This document shows positions 22,665 through 31,974 of a stretch of DNA of 64,000 nucleotides, one piece after another. The DNA is from Primula veris (lineage: Eukaryota; Streptophyta; Magnoliopsida; Ericales; Primulaceae). The stretch covers positions 9,300,001-9,364,000 of the forward strand of contig OY821751.1 in the NCBI GenBank assembly GCA_963682055.1. Reading direction: 5' to 3'. A program made the position numbers and the translations under genes. Under the pieces are notes generated by a model. The model was not told the DNA's origin. It did no database searches and worked only from the letters and a program-made list of their open reading frames with translations. Numbering within the stretch: the first letter of the stretch is position 1; each line of letters starts with the position of its first letter.

Positions 22665-23260
22665 GAACTCCAATCTCCTACTTCTAAACAGTTTTCTCTT
22701 GATGAAATTCTTACAGAGGTAAAAACTTTTAAAGAGGATATTAACATTCTCAAAATAAAAGATATTTCTATTTTTGATTTACATAGTGAAATTCATATAT
22801 TAAAAGATGAAGTTAATTTTCTTAAAAAAATTATTCAAACAGAAAAGAATATTTCTTTTAAAGAAGAAGAAAATGATAGTTCTAATGACACTTTTCTGAA
22901 TATTATTGATAAAATTACATATCAGAAATGGCATTCTCATGTCACTATAGTAATAAACAAAGAGTTTACTTTCTCTGGTCTAGCCCTTATTGATAGTGGG
23001 GCTGATTTAAATTGTATTTGTGAAGGATTAATCCCTACACACTATTATGATAAAACTACGCAATCTTTGAATACTGCAGATGGGTCACGTATGAAGATCC
23101 ATTATAAACTTTTTAATGCTTATATTTGTAATTCTGGCATATGTTTCCAGATAACTTTTGTTATGGTTAAAGGCCTTACCCAACAAATCATTTTGGGTAC
23201 TCCCTTTTTAAACTTAATAGAACCTTTTACGGTTTACATCAAAAGGTATTATTTTCGAAA
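22665..23260 (+). pseudogene. Pararetrovirus aspartic protease region
   Basis: In frame with the preceding region but after a stop. A coiled-coil-like Lys/Ile/Leu stretch (22680-22850) is followed by ALIDSGADLNCI near 22985, where DSGAD is the aspartic-protease active-site motif. Downstream QQIILGTPFL fits the flap and C-terminal part of retropepsins. The protease would cut the polyprotein. A frameshift near 23245 joins it to the reverse-transcriptase frame. Confidence 0.78.
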
Positions 23261-23277
23261 CAAATGGTCAAAATATT

Positions 23278-24444
23278 ATGTTTGATTTTATTTCCAAACC
23301 ACAAACTAGAGAAATTGATATGATAAAAGAAACTTTAATTTATAAAGAAAATCAGATCAATTTTCTACGCAAAGATTTAAAACTTATGAATATTTCTAAA
23401 CAACTTATTTCTCAAAAAGATAAAATTAGTTTTATTACAACTCTTATCAAAAGAGAAATTTGTAGTGATATACCCACAGCTTTTTGGGATAGGAAAAAAC
23501 ATATTGTCACCCTTCCCTATGTGGAAAACTTTAAAGATACTGATATTACTACTATGGCTCGGCCTGCCCAAATGGGTCCCGACCTTATTGATTATTGTAA
23601 AGAAGAAATAAACTCTTTATTAAATAAAAAACTTATTCGTAAATCCTATTCCCCTTGGAGTTGTACTGCTTTTTATGTTTATAAAAATGCTGAAATTGAA
23701 CGCGGTGCTCCTATGTTAGTTATTAATTATAAACCTTTAAACAAGGTTTTGAAATGGATTAGGTACCCTATTCCTAACAAAAAGGATTTATTAACTAGAA
23801 TCCAGTCTGCCAATATATTTTCCAAATTTGATTTAAAATCAGGCTATTGGCAAATTCAGATTGATGAAAAAGACAGATATAAAACTGCTTTTGTTGTTCC
23901 TATGGGACACTATGAATGGAATGTTATGCCATTCGGTTTAAAAAATGCTCCTTCTGAATTCCATAATATTATGAATGATATTTTTTATCCTTATTCTTCA
24001 TTCAGTATTGTTTATATTGATGATATTCTCATTTTTTCTAATGATCTAGACCAACATTTTAAACATATTCATATTTTTATAAAATTAATAAGAAATGCTG
24101 GCTTAGTGGTTTCTGCTAGTAAAATGTCTTTATTTCAGACACACATTCGCTTTTTAGGTCAGGAAATAGACCAGGGGAAAATTATTCCTATTGATCGGGC
24201 AATTCAATTTGCGGACAAATTCCCTGATATTTTCCAGGACAAAACCCAATTACAGCGATTTGTGGGGAGTCTCAATTATATTGCTGACTACTATAAAAAC
24301 CTCTCTATTGATAGTTCTCCCTTGTATGAAAGGCTAAAAAAGAATCCACCTATGTGGAGTGATATTCACACAAATGCAGTAAGACTTATTAAGTCTAAAG
24401 TTAAAAGCCTACCTTGTTTGTTTGGCTCTTATTTCCCCCACTAG
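23278..24444 (+). pseudogene. Pararetrovirus reverse transcriptase region
   Basis: An open frame of 388 codons. Blocks in order: RPAQMGPDLIDYCKEEI, YKPLNKVLKWIRYPIPN, FSKFDLKSGYWQI, GHYEWNVMPFGLKNAPSEF, and the catalytic YIDDIL near 24016. Then come LGQEIDQGKI and the LQRFVGSLNYIADYY connection. The order and wording are of the Ty3/caulimovirid RT type, clearly different from the LINE and copia RTs in this window. The last residues (about 24425-24444) are after a frameshift into the RNase H part. Confidence 0.88.
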
Positions 24445-24846
24445 TTTTAAAATTGTTGAAACAGATGCATCTGACATTGGCTATGCTGGTATTTTGAAAC
24501 AGAAATTTCCATCAAAAAACAAAGAGATATTGTCTCGCTATACTTCTAGCAAATGGAATAGTGCACAACAAAACTATTCAACTATTAAGAAAGAAATTCT
24601 TTCAGTTGTAAATTGTATTTCCAAATTTCAAGATGATTTATTAAATCAAAAATTTCTTTTAAGAATTGATTGTAAAGCTGCAAAAGATGTATTAGAAAAG
24701 GATGTCAAAAATTTAGCATCCAAACAAATATTTGCTAGATGACAATCTATTTTGTCTATTTTTGATTTCGATATCGAATATATTAAAGGAGAAAATAATT
24801 CTCTTCCTAATTTTCTGACCAGGGAATTTATTCTTGGCTCCACATG
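24422..24846 (+). pseudogene. Pararetrovirus RNase H region, broken
   Basis: ETDASDIGYAGIL near 24460 is the first RNase H acidic motif, and YSTIKKEILSVVNCI near 24575 carries the Glu motif. RIDCKAAKDVL near 24665 supplies the next Asp. TGA at 24740-24742 stands where the family usually has Trp; the frame then continues as SILSIFDFDIEYIKGENN to a second stop at 24844-24846. RNase H would degrade the RNA template during reverse transcription. Confidence 0.8.
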
Positions 24847-26139
24847 AGCCAGTCCAATCAAGGACGAATGGGACATTCCTCTTCACAGGATAAACATGAA
24901 TATGACAAGAAGAGATATTCGTCTTCTCAATCTATTGCTGGCTCTAGTTCATCTAAGAGCCATGCTGCTCGCTCCAAAAGAGAGCCTGCCGATTATGAGG
25001 ATTATTTATCCTCTGGTAAAACTCAATAGAGCTTCCTTGAAGCACTCAAAGAGTCAGTCTTTCCTGGCACCAAAAAGGTTGAGGAAGAATTCATTATTCT
25101 TCTCCATAAAGGAGATGAGAGGTTATTTACCTCCCCCAATACATTGGCGAAACGTTATTTTGATACTGAGGTTCATTTCCCTCTTATTGATAATAAAGAC
25201 TTGAAATATTTTCAGTCGATTCTAATTGAAACAGGTTATGTGGCTTTCAACCACATGAATCAAAATAAACACACTGGGGATATTTCCTTTAGCAAAGTTT
25301 TATTAAAAAGATCATTCTTATTACGGAATGGGGTTTAAACCCAAATAAGCCTATGCAGCTAAATTTCTTCCACAAAAATTTTAATTATTGGGATTATATC
25401 TCTGCATGGAGGTATGCATTTTATTACCAAAACCGAGCCGAAAAACATACTTGGTTTATCCGTTTAGAACCATCCTTATTAACCCAAGAACTTCCCTATT
25501 GGTTTTACCACTGGTTTGCTTTTATTGGCCCCAATGAGGATATTCTCCCTCCAAATATTTTTCTAAAATAGGAAGATTATCTTCTTAATAACCCTAAACT
25601 TAGGGGGGCCAAAGTTATTAAAGGAAGTAATTTACTTCGTTTTATTACCGTATTTAGCTTGCCATGGATTTGACAATGGTCCTATGCAGTTAAACCAACT
25701 GAGATATGTATTATGGCTCTAGTCAGGCAATCATATTATAAAGGGTGGTCAAAATTTGACTATAAACTTATCCTCATAAAAATCCAAGAGAATATTGAGT
25801 CATTTAAAAAGATGGAAAGGGAATATGCACCCGAACAAAAAAACTACTAAGTTAGATCTGCCTTTCTTGACAGATCTCAAGAAGCAGTTCCCTTCTGCTT
25901 CATCTATTGAATTAAAAGCAAAATTATTTGCTTTAGTGCAAAGTCAATTGGATATTGATTTTACCGATTGCCTTAAAAATACCTCTTCGAAATCTAATTC
26001 CCTAATGGATGAAGAATCTGAGGCTGAAGAAGATTTTGCACAGAGTAATGAAGATATGAAAGACTATCTGGATCATCTTTTAGATGAAAGAGTGGCCAAA
26101 AATACCACTACCAAGGATAAAGGCAAAGCTAAAGCCTGA
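24844..26139 (+). pseudogene. Pararetrovirus 3' frames of unknown function, broken
   Basis: Four open pieces on the plus strand. 24844-25029 is Ser/Lys-rich and ends at TAG, and 25144-25338 is in the same frame. 25353-25571, frameshifted, is rich in Trp/Tyr/Phe (FNYWDYISAWRYAFYYQN). 25795-26139, frameshifted again, has an acidic tail ending in Lys-rich residues. The position after RNase H matches where caulimovirids place an inclusion-body or unassigned protein, but I see no motif that proves this. The Ser/Lys-rich start may be a linker to pol. Confidence 0.55.
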
Positions 26140-26507
26140 AGCAAATTCTGTATTTTTATTTTTATTTTTGATATAAAGACAGATTCTTTCACTCACTACC
26201 ATTTCACGTGTTCGATGGGGTCCAATGAGCACCCGACGTGATTTACGGAAAAGCTGAGAATCTATTCTTTATATGGGCCAGTATGTTGGCCATTATGTCC
26301 CCCACTTAGCCGCCCATGTTTTGGCGTTTTATGTTAGTACGTGTTAGTGCGTGTTAATACGGTTTAGTGCGTTTTACTTTTAGTAGAAAGCTTGACCTAT
26401 ATAAGAGAAGGTATGTCTTCTCAAATGGCAAGCAAATAACAAGCGTGTCTCTCTCTCTGTAACAAATTTGCTCATAATAAATAAGTTTTTAATATAAGTG
26501 TTGTGTT
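26140..26507 (+). promoter_or_regulatory. Pararetrovirus promoter and polyadenylation region
   Basis: TATATAAG at 26399-26406 preceded by GC-richer DNA with CGACGTGA (26233) and GTTAGTGCGTGTTAAT-type short repeats (26333-26380). Then come a CT-rich leader-like tract at 26446-26458, AATAAA at 26476-26481 and the primer site. The arrangement matches a caulimovirid full-length-RNA promoter with a terminally redundant transcript. Confidence 0.6.
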
Positions 26508-26515
26508 TGGTATCA
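26508..26515 (+). other. Remnant of tRNA-Met primer-binding site at the pararetrovirus right end
   Basis: TGGTATCA, the first eight bases of the plant initiator tRNA-Met match, followed by AA and then LINE sequence at 26518. Caulimovirids prime minus-strand DNA here. Confidence 0.65.
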
Positions 26516-26517
26516 AA

Positions 26518-26555
26518 AGATTGTTAAATATGATTATCATTTGGATAAAGGTAAG
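26518..26555 (+). repeat. Right LINE duplicate, first part
   Basis: Same as 20147-20184 (AGATTGTTAAATATGATTAT and onward to GGTAAG). The MULE follows directly. Confidence 0.85.
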
Positions 26556-26597
26556 AGGTGGGCTTAATACACTACATAATTTCTGAAAAAACGCATA

Positions 26598-26740
26598 GAC
26601 CGTAGATTTAATCTACGGTCTACAGTGATTCACTGTAAACCGTAGATTTAATCTACGGTTTACAGTGATTGTCTGTAAACCGTAGATTAAATCTACGGTT
26701 TACAGTTAATCACTGTAAACCGTAGATTTAATCTACGGTC
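26598..26740. repeat. Left TIR palindrome array of the MULE
   Basis: Four copies of a 19-bp palindrome, CCGTAGATTTAATCTACGG (one with TTAAAT in the centre), spaced by TTTACAGTGATTNNCTGTAAA-like arms that are themselves inverted. The same palindrome occurs three times in the right TIR (35468-35565). Confidence 0.88.
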
Positions 26741-27364
26741 TGTGTAATTTCTGTAGAAATTACACAGTCAGTCCCTGCTTTTCAAAATTACACAGTCAGT
26801 CCCTGCGCGAAAATTGCACAGACAGTCCCTGAAAAAACAGAATGTTACGTTTTTTTTTAAAAAATTAAACTTTTATTCTACACTCTCTCTCTTTCTCTCA
26901 AAAACCCCCAATTTTCAACCCAAAAAATCACCCAAATCAACCAACCACAATAACTATCAACTTTCTTAACAAAAAAACCCCAAATCATCAATCAAATTTA
27001 TCCATAATTCAAGGGTATATCTTTTATTCTCTAATTTATTATTTATTTTGTGTAATTTCAATTTGTAAAATAGGAAAAAATATATAAAATATGCAAATTG
27101 ATTATTCACTTAGCTATATATAATTGTTTGTTGTTTGTTTATATTAATTATAATAATTGTTGATATTTGTCCCATTTTTACATTTTTTTTTTTTGTAATT
27201 TCAATTTTTAAAATAGGAAAAAATATATAAAATATGCAAATGGATAATTCAAGTAGCTATATATAATTGTTTGTTGTTTTTTTATATTAATTATAATAAT
27301 TGTTGATATTTGTCCCATTTTTGCATTTTTTTTTTTATGTGTTTGGTTAATTTCAATTGTTGAT
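26741..27364. other. MULE left non-coding region
   Basis: It starts with two ACACAGTCAGTCCCTGC units. At 27050-27345 there are two copies of a unit of about 155 bp containing AAAATATGCAAATNGATNAT and GTTGATATTTGTCCCATTTT. It may hold the 5' untranslated region of the PMD gene. Confidence 0.55.
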
Positions 27365-28261
27365 AATGTGTTTGGTTATGATTAAAAAATGGAGTTATTA
27401 TTGTTTGGTTTATGATTAAATGTGTGTTTGGTTATGATTAAAAAATGGAGTTATTATTGTTTGGTTTATGATTAAATGTGTGTTTGGTTATGATTAAAAA
27501 ATGGAGTTATTATTGTTTGGTTTATGATTAAATGTGTGTTTGGTTATGATTAAAAAATGGAGTTATTATTGTTTGGTTTATGATTAAATGTGTGTTTGGT
27601 TATGATTAAAAAATGGAGTTATTATTGTTTGGTTTATGATTAAATGTGTGTTTGGTTATGATTAAAAAATGGAGTTATTATTGTTTGGTTTATGATTAAA
27701 TGTGTGTTTGGTTATGATTAAAAAATGGAGTTATTATTGTTTGGTTTATGATTAAATGTGTGTTTGGTTATGATTAAAAAATGGAGTTATTATTGTTTGG
27801 TTTATGATTAAATGTGTGTTTGGTTATGATTAAAAAATAGAGTTATTATTGTTTGGTTTATGATTAAATGTGTGTTTGGGTATGATTAAAAAATGGAGTT
27901 ATTATTGTTTGGTTTATGATTAAATGTGTGTTTGGTTATGATTAAAAAATGGAGTTATTATTGTTTGGTTTATGATTAAATGTGTGTTTGGTTATGATTA
28001 AAAAATGGAGTTATTATTGTTTGGTTTATGATTAAATGTGTGTTTGGGTATGATTAAAAAATGGAGTTATTATTGTTTGGTTTATGATTAAATGTGTGTT
28101 TGGTTATGATTAAAAAATGGAGTTATTATTGTTTGGTTTATGATTAAATGTGTGTTTGGTTATGATTAAAAAATGGAGTTATTATTGTTTGGTTTATGAT
28201 TAAATGTGTGTTTGGTTATGATTAAAAAATGGAGTTATTATTGTTTGGTTTATGATTAAAT
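27365..28261 (+). repeat. Minisatellite, 56-bp unit, about 16 copies
   Basis: Near-identical head-to-tail units starting TGTGTGTTTGGTTATGATTA and ending TTTATGATTAAA; the period is 56 bp. Only a few single-base variants are seen (for example AAATAG at about 27837, GGGTATG at 27878 and 28048). It is followed by a second array of a 39-bp unit at about 28279-28390. Confidence 0.93.
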
Positions 28262-28278
28262 GTGTGTTTGGTTATGAT

Positions 28279-28390
28279 TGTTTGGTTATCATTAATTGGT
28301 TATCATTGAGTTATCATTGTTTGGTTATCATTAATTGGTTATCATTGAGTTATCATTGTTTGGTTATCATTAATTGGTTATTAATTGGTT
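28279..28390 (+). repeat. 39-bp tandem repeat before the PMD start codon
   Basis: About three copies of TGTTTGGTTATCATTAATTG plus GTTATCATTGAGTTATCAT. In the frame of the downstream gene it would encode repeats of LVIINWLSLSYHC, but it is probably untranslated leader. Confidence 0.8.
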
Positions 28391-28398
28391 ATTTTATC

Positions 28399-30809
28399 AT
28401 GGCAGTTAGAATGGCAGACCCAGGTCCACATATTAAAGGCAGGTTGGGTATTTTACGACAGACCGGTCACATTTCTAATCAGACTTGGGATGCTGGAAGA
28501 GAAGCGGGTAGAGGAGATGCCAATAAGATTAGGGTTTATAATTATAGTTGGCAGATACCGACGCCTGAAAGGGTAGTTGAAAATATGATTAGGGCTGGTT
28601 TTTACGGTATTCACAGTATAGGTAATTATACCGTAGACCGAGGCTTGCTTACAGCCTTAGTTGATAGGTGGCGTGATGAGTCGCACACGTTCCATTTTGT
28701 CGGTGGAGAGTTGGGGATATCTTTACAGGATGTAGAGATTATGCTTGGTCTCAGGGTTGATGGTCTTGCTATTACCCGGTCGGAGCGGAATGACACCAAG
28801 GCGAGCAGGTTGGATATGATAGAGAGTTTTTTGGGTGTTAGACCTGCTGACCATCAAGTCGATACAAACTGTTTGACAGTTAGACTTGATTGGATGTTAC
28901 ACACCTTCGGTGAATTACCCCCTAACCCTAGTGAGGAGCGTTTGCTATATCAGTCTAGGGCTGCCATGCTATTATTACTGGGGGCACACGTGTTTTCGGA
29001 TAAGAGCAGTGATCAGATTCCACTCTGGCCTCTGCCATTTCTGGAGGATTTTGACACGTGTGCTGAGTATAGTTGGGGATCAGCTCTTCTGGCCTGGTTA
29101 GAGGTTAATCTATGCAGGTTGGTACGTTGTAAGGCAAGCGGAGTAAGCGGGGCGGTGATGTTTCTGGATATGTGGGCGATTACCAGACTACTGCCGGTTA
29201 GACCATGTGAAGAGCTGCCGGAAGATATCGAGCCACCTGAGGGTTGGCCTAGGTTCCCTCTCGGTTACAGGTATGATATTATTTAGTTTTTGTATTGGAT
29301 TTGGGTTTTTTTTTATTATTGTGTCATCTATCATTTACTTAGCTGCCGGTTATATTTATTGTTTATCGGGTTTTGTTTGTATATTACATATGGAAGATTT
29401 GGAGGCAAACTAACCTTACGCCATATGTCTACGGACATAATGTGGTCCACATACGTGACCAGTTTGACAATATGTCGTCTGAACAGGTAAATTTTAACTT
29501 TCGTATTATATGTAACTTACGTATTATATGTTGTATATATTTGCATTGGTCTTATGTTCGCAGAATTTATTACTAGTATTTTTAAACCCTTGTTTATATA
29601 TTCTAATAATAATTTTGCTGATTACATATAGTCTGGCAACCTTACGGGAACCTCAATAACTATCCGGAATACTGCACGCGGGGCCGTTATATGTGGCATT
29701 GTTCCGTGCCTCTCATTTGTAATGAGAAGATTGAGTTCCACCCCGCGGACAGGTTCATGAGGCAGTTCGGTTTTGTTCAGCCGGTCCCTACATATATTTG
29801 GAAACCCAGAAGGGGTCACGACAAGGATAGAAGATATGGGATTGGGCAAAAACACGACTGGCCTTTACTCTTTGAAGAGTTTATAAATGTGTGGAATGAC
29901 CGCCACAACCGTCTTATTAACGGCGAATTTGGCACGGGGACGTCACCGGATTACATGAGATGGTATAGAGAGAGGACCCGTATCTTTATAAACCCACCTG
30001 AACTTGCCCGACCATCTCACGGTTTCCGGGAGCATACGGGGTTGTTCAATAAAATGGTAACTACTAATTAAAGTTCATTAATATTTGATTGTTATTTTTT
30101 TGTTTGTATATTTCAATACTTATAAATTGTTTTTTATTGGTTTTTTTTTTTCAGAAAGCGGTATTGCGCCGCAATTTCAAATCGTTCAAACGGCTAAAAG
30201 CAAAAAACGGAAGTGGACTTACTACGTGCGGACTTCGCTGAAATGGGAATGAATCCGTATGGGTCAGCTGATGAACAGTCGGATGAGGATGACGACGACG
30301 ACGACGACGACGATGGTGATGACGACCTACGTTACGACCCAAGAACTTACACTAGGACTTCGAGTTATCGACGTCCCGACGAAAGAGGCAGAGGGGAAGG
30401 CGAATCTAGTAGCGGCGGGCGTAGCGGGGGTAGAAGAACGAGTGGAGGTCGACCCCCGACTACAGATCAGGGTCCGGGTCCGAGTTCAAGCGGTCATCGT
30501 CGTCGTGCTTCTTTTGCTGGGTCGGACTACGTTCAGGACGATGTTCCGTTCGATCATCATAGACAATCATTTGGGTCGTACGAGCATCATCCTGGTCATC
30601 AGTCAACCGACAGTTGGAGTCGAGGATTGACAATTACATCCCACGAGCGTGCTCCGCATCCAGAATCGCAGCATCGACAGAGACGGCGTACGGAGCTAAA
30701 CGAAATCGAAGAGTCTACTGAGCCGTCATCGTCGGATAGATTAACATCGGCGGGAAAGATGCTCCCTACGTCCAACTTTAAATCATTTAGTCGTTACAAA
30801 AAAAAATAA
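28399..30809 (+). CDS. Plant mobile domain (PMD) protein carried by the MULE, probably damaged
   Basis: Start chosen at ATG 28399 (MAVRMADPGPH), after the tandem repeats. Exon 1 is 28399-29270. It has the PMD hallmarks: YNYSWQIPTPERV, FHFVGGELGISLQDVEIMLG and WALEVN-like wording near 29100, ending PLGYR at a gt donor. Exon 2 is roughly 29390-29486 (TPYVYGHNVVHIRDQFD); its acceptor is not a clean AG. Exon 3 is about 29632-30056 (YMWHCSVPLICNEKIEFH, VRQFGF-like motif, WNDRHNRL). Exon 4 is from 30155 and needs a one-base shift near 30211 to reach the long acidic and Arg/Ser/Gly-rich tail ending at 30809. PMD proteins occur as host silencing factors and as passengers of MULEs and gypsy elements. 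The role here is unknown. Confidence 0.68.
30270..30345 (+). other. Acidic Asp-rich stretch in the PMD tail
   Basis: GACGAC repeats encode about ten Asp residues in a row, followed by an Arg/Ser/Gly-rich disordered tail. The bases form a small trinucleotide-type repeat that may vary in length. Confidence 0.7.
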
Positions 30810-31028
30810 ATGCACTGTTTGTGTTTTTTGTATTTGATTTCTATGTTTGATTTGTAAGTTTTATTCTTAGCTGAGTTGGAATATTATAAATTCGTAAGTT
30901 TAATTTGATTTGTATGTTTGATTTGTACGTTATAAATTCGTAAGTTTGATTTGATTCGTATGTTTGATTTGTATGTTTGTAAAAAATATTCTGTATTTTA
31001 ATTGATAGGACCAATATTGAGTTTTTAC

Positions 31029-31206
31029 AAACCCTAAATCCTAAACCCTAAACGCTAAAACCTAAACCCTAAACCCTAAACCCTAAACCCTAAATTACAA
31101 ACCCTAAATTACAAACCCTAAATTACAAACCCTAAACCCTAAACCCTAAACCCTAAATTACAATCCCTAAATTACAAACCCTAAACCCTAAACCCTAAAC
31201 CCTAAA
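31029..31206. repeat. Interstitial telomere-like repeats (CCCTAAA)n
   Basis: About 18 units of the plant telomere heptamer AAACCCT, with variants (AAATTAC-containing units, CGCTAAA, TCCTAAA). It lies between the PMD gene and the transposase inside the MULE. It is not a chromosome end, because the MULE continues on both sides. Confidence 0.88.
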
Positions 31207-31860
31207 TATTCTGAAATATACATACAAACCGTACATTACTTTTACGGTTTACACAAATTACATACAAACCGTACATTTAATGTACGGTTTGTACAGATTT
31301 CATACAAACCGTACATTAAATGTACGGTTTGTATGTAATTTGTGTAAACCGTAAAAGTAATGTACGGTTTGTACCCCTGATTTAAGCAGCGTCATTTTAC
31401 GAATGTACTTTTTGCACTGAATCACCGTTAACAACATAAAAAAAAAAACTACAAACCGTAAAAGTAATCTACGGTTTGTAGTGTAAATTACATTGGATAC
31501 CATATCTATCAAAATAATTCCGATATGACCTTATCACTTTTGAATTATTATGACTTGACAACCCTATCCGAAAATGACTACTCAATGCATTATTAAAGTT
31601 TGAAAATGACTACACCAAAAAAAACACTACAAACCGTAAAAGTAATCTACGGTTTGTAGTGTAAATGACATTGGATACCATATCTATCAAAATAAATCCG
31701 ACAACACCTTATCACTTTTGAATTATTATGATTTGACAACCCTATCCGAAATTGACTACTCAATGCATTATTAAAGTTTGGAAATGACTACACCAAAAAT
31801 TCACTACAAACCGTAAAAGTAATCTACGGTTTGTAGTGTAAACTTACACTATAAATATGA
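31207..31860. repeat. Internal palindromes and ~177-bp repeats upstream of the transposase
   Basis: 31213-31375 is a large palindromic block built from CAAACCGTACATT, AATGTACGGTTTG and a TTTACGGTTT variant. From 31449 the unit beginning CTACAAACCGTAAAAGTAAT and ending in a CTACGGTTTGTAG half recurs at 31627 and 31803, giving two full tandem units of about 177 bp and a third start. The CCGTA...TACGG core resembles the TIR palindromes. Confidence 0.85.
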
Positions 31861-31974
31861 CTCAATTTTGCCAATTCTAACAAACCATAAAATCAAACAC
31901 AAACACATTTCGGAAATCTCTAAAAAAATCCTCATTTCTCCCCAATAAAATATACAAACAAACACTTTTCGAAA

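Larger units (their letters stand above)
20492..26517 (+). mobile_element. Endogenous pararetrovirus (Caulimoviridae-like) insertion, decayed
   Basis: In order: a coat-protein-type region, a zinc knuckle, aspartic protease, reverse transcriptase, RNase H, two or more downstream frames, then a promoter/leader-like region with TATA box, AATAAA and a tRNA-Met primer-binding-site remnant. There are no LTRs and no integrase, as expected for plant pararetroviruses. The host LINE interrupted at 20491 resumes at 26518 after a duplicated segment. Stops and frameshifts break every reading frame, so it is an old, non-functional copy. The 5' part (any movement-protein region) seems missing. The genus is not determined; a solendovirus- or petuvirus-like relation is only an impression. 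Confidence 0.83.

Noticed and set aside
27365..28261. CRISPR-like array
   Set aside because: The 56-bp units are contiguous with no unique spacers, in a plant genome; it is a minisatellite.
31029..31206. True telomere
   Set aside because: Only about 18 imperfect units, and MULE sequence continues on both sides.
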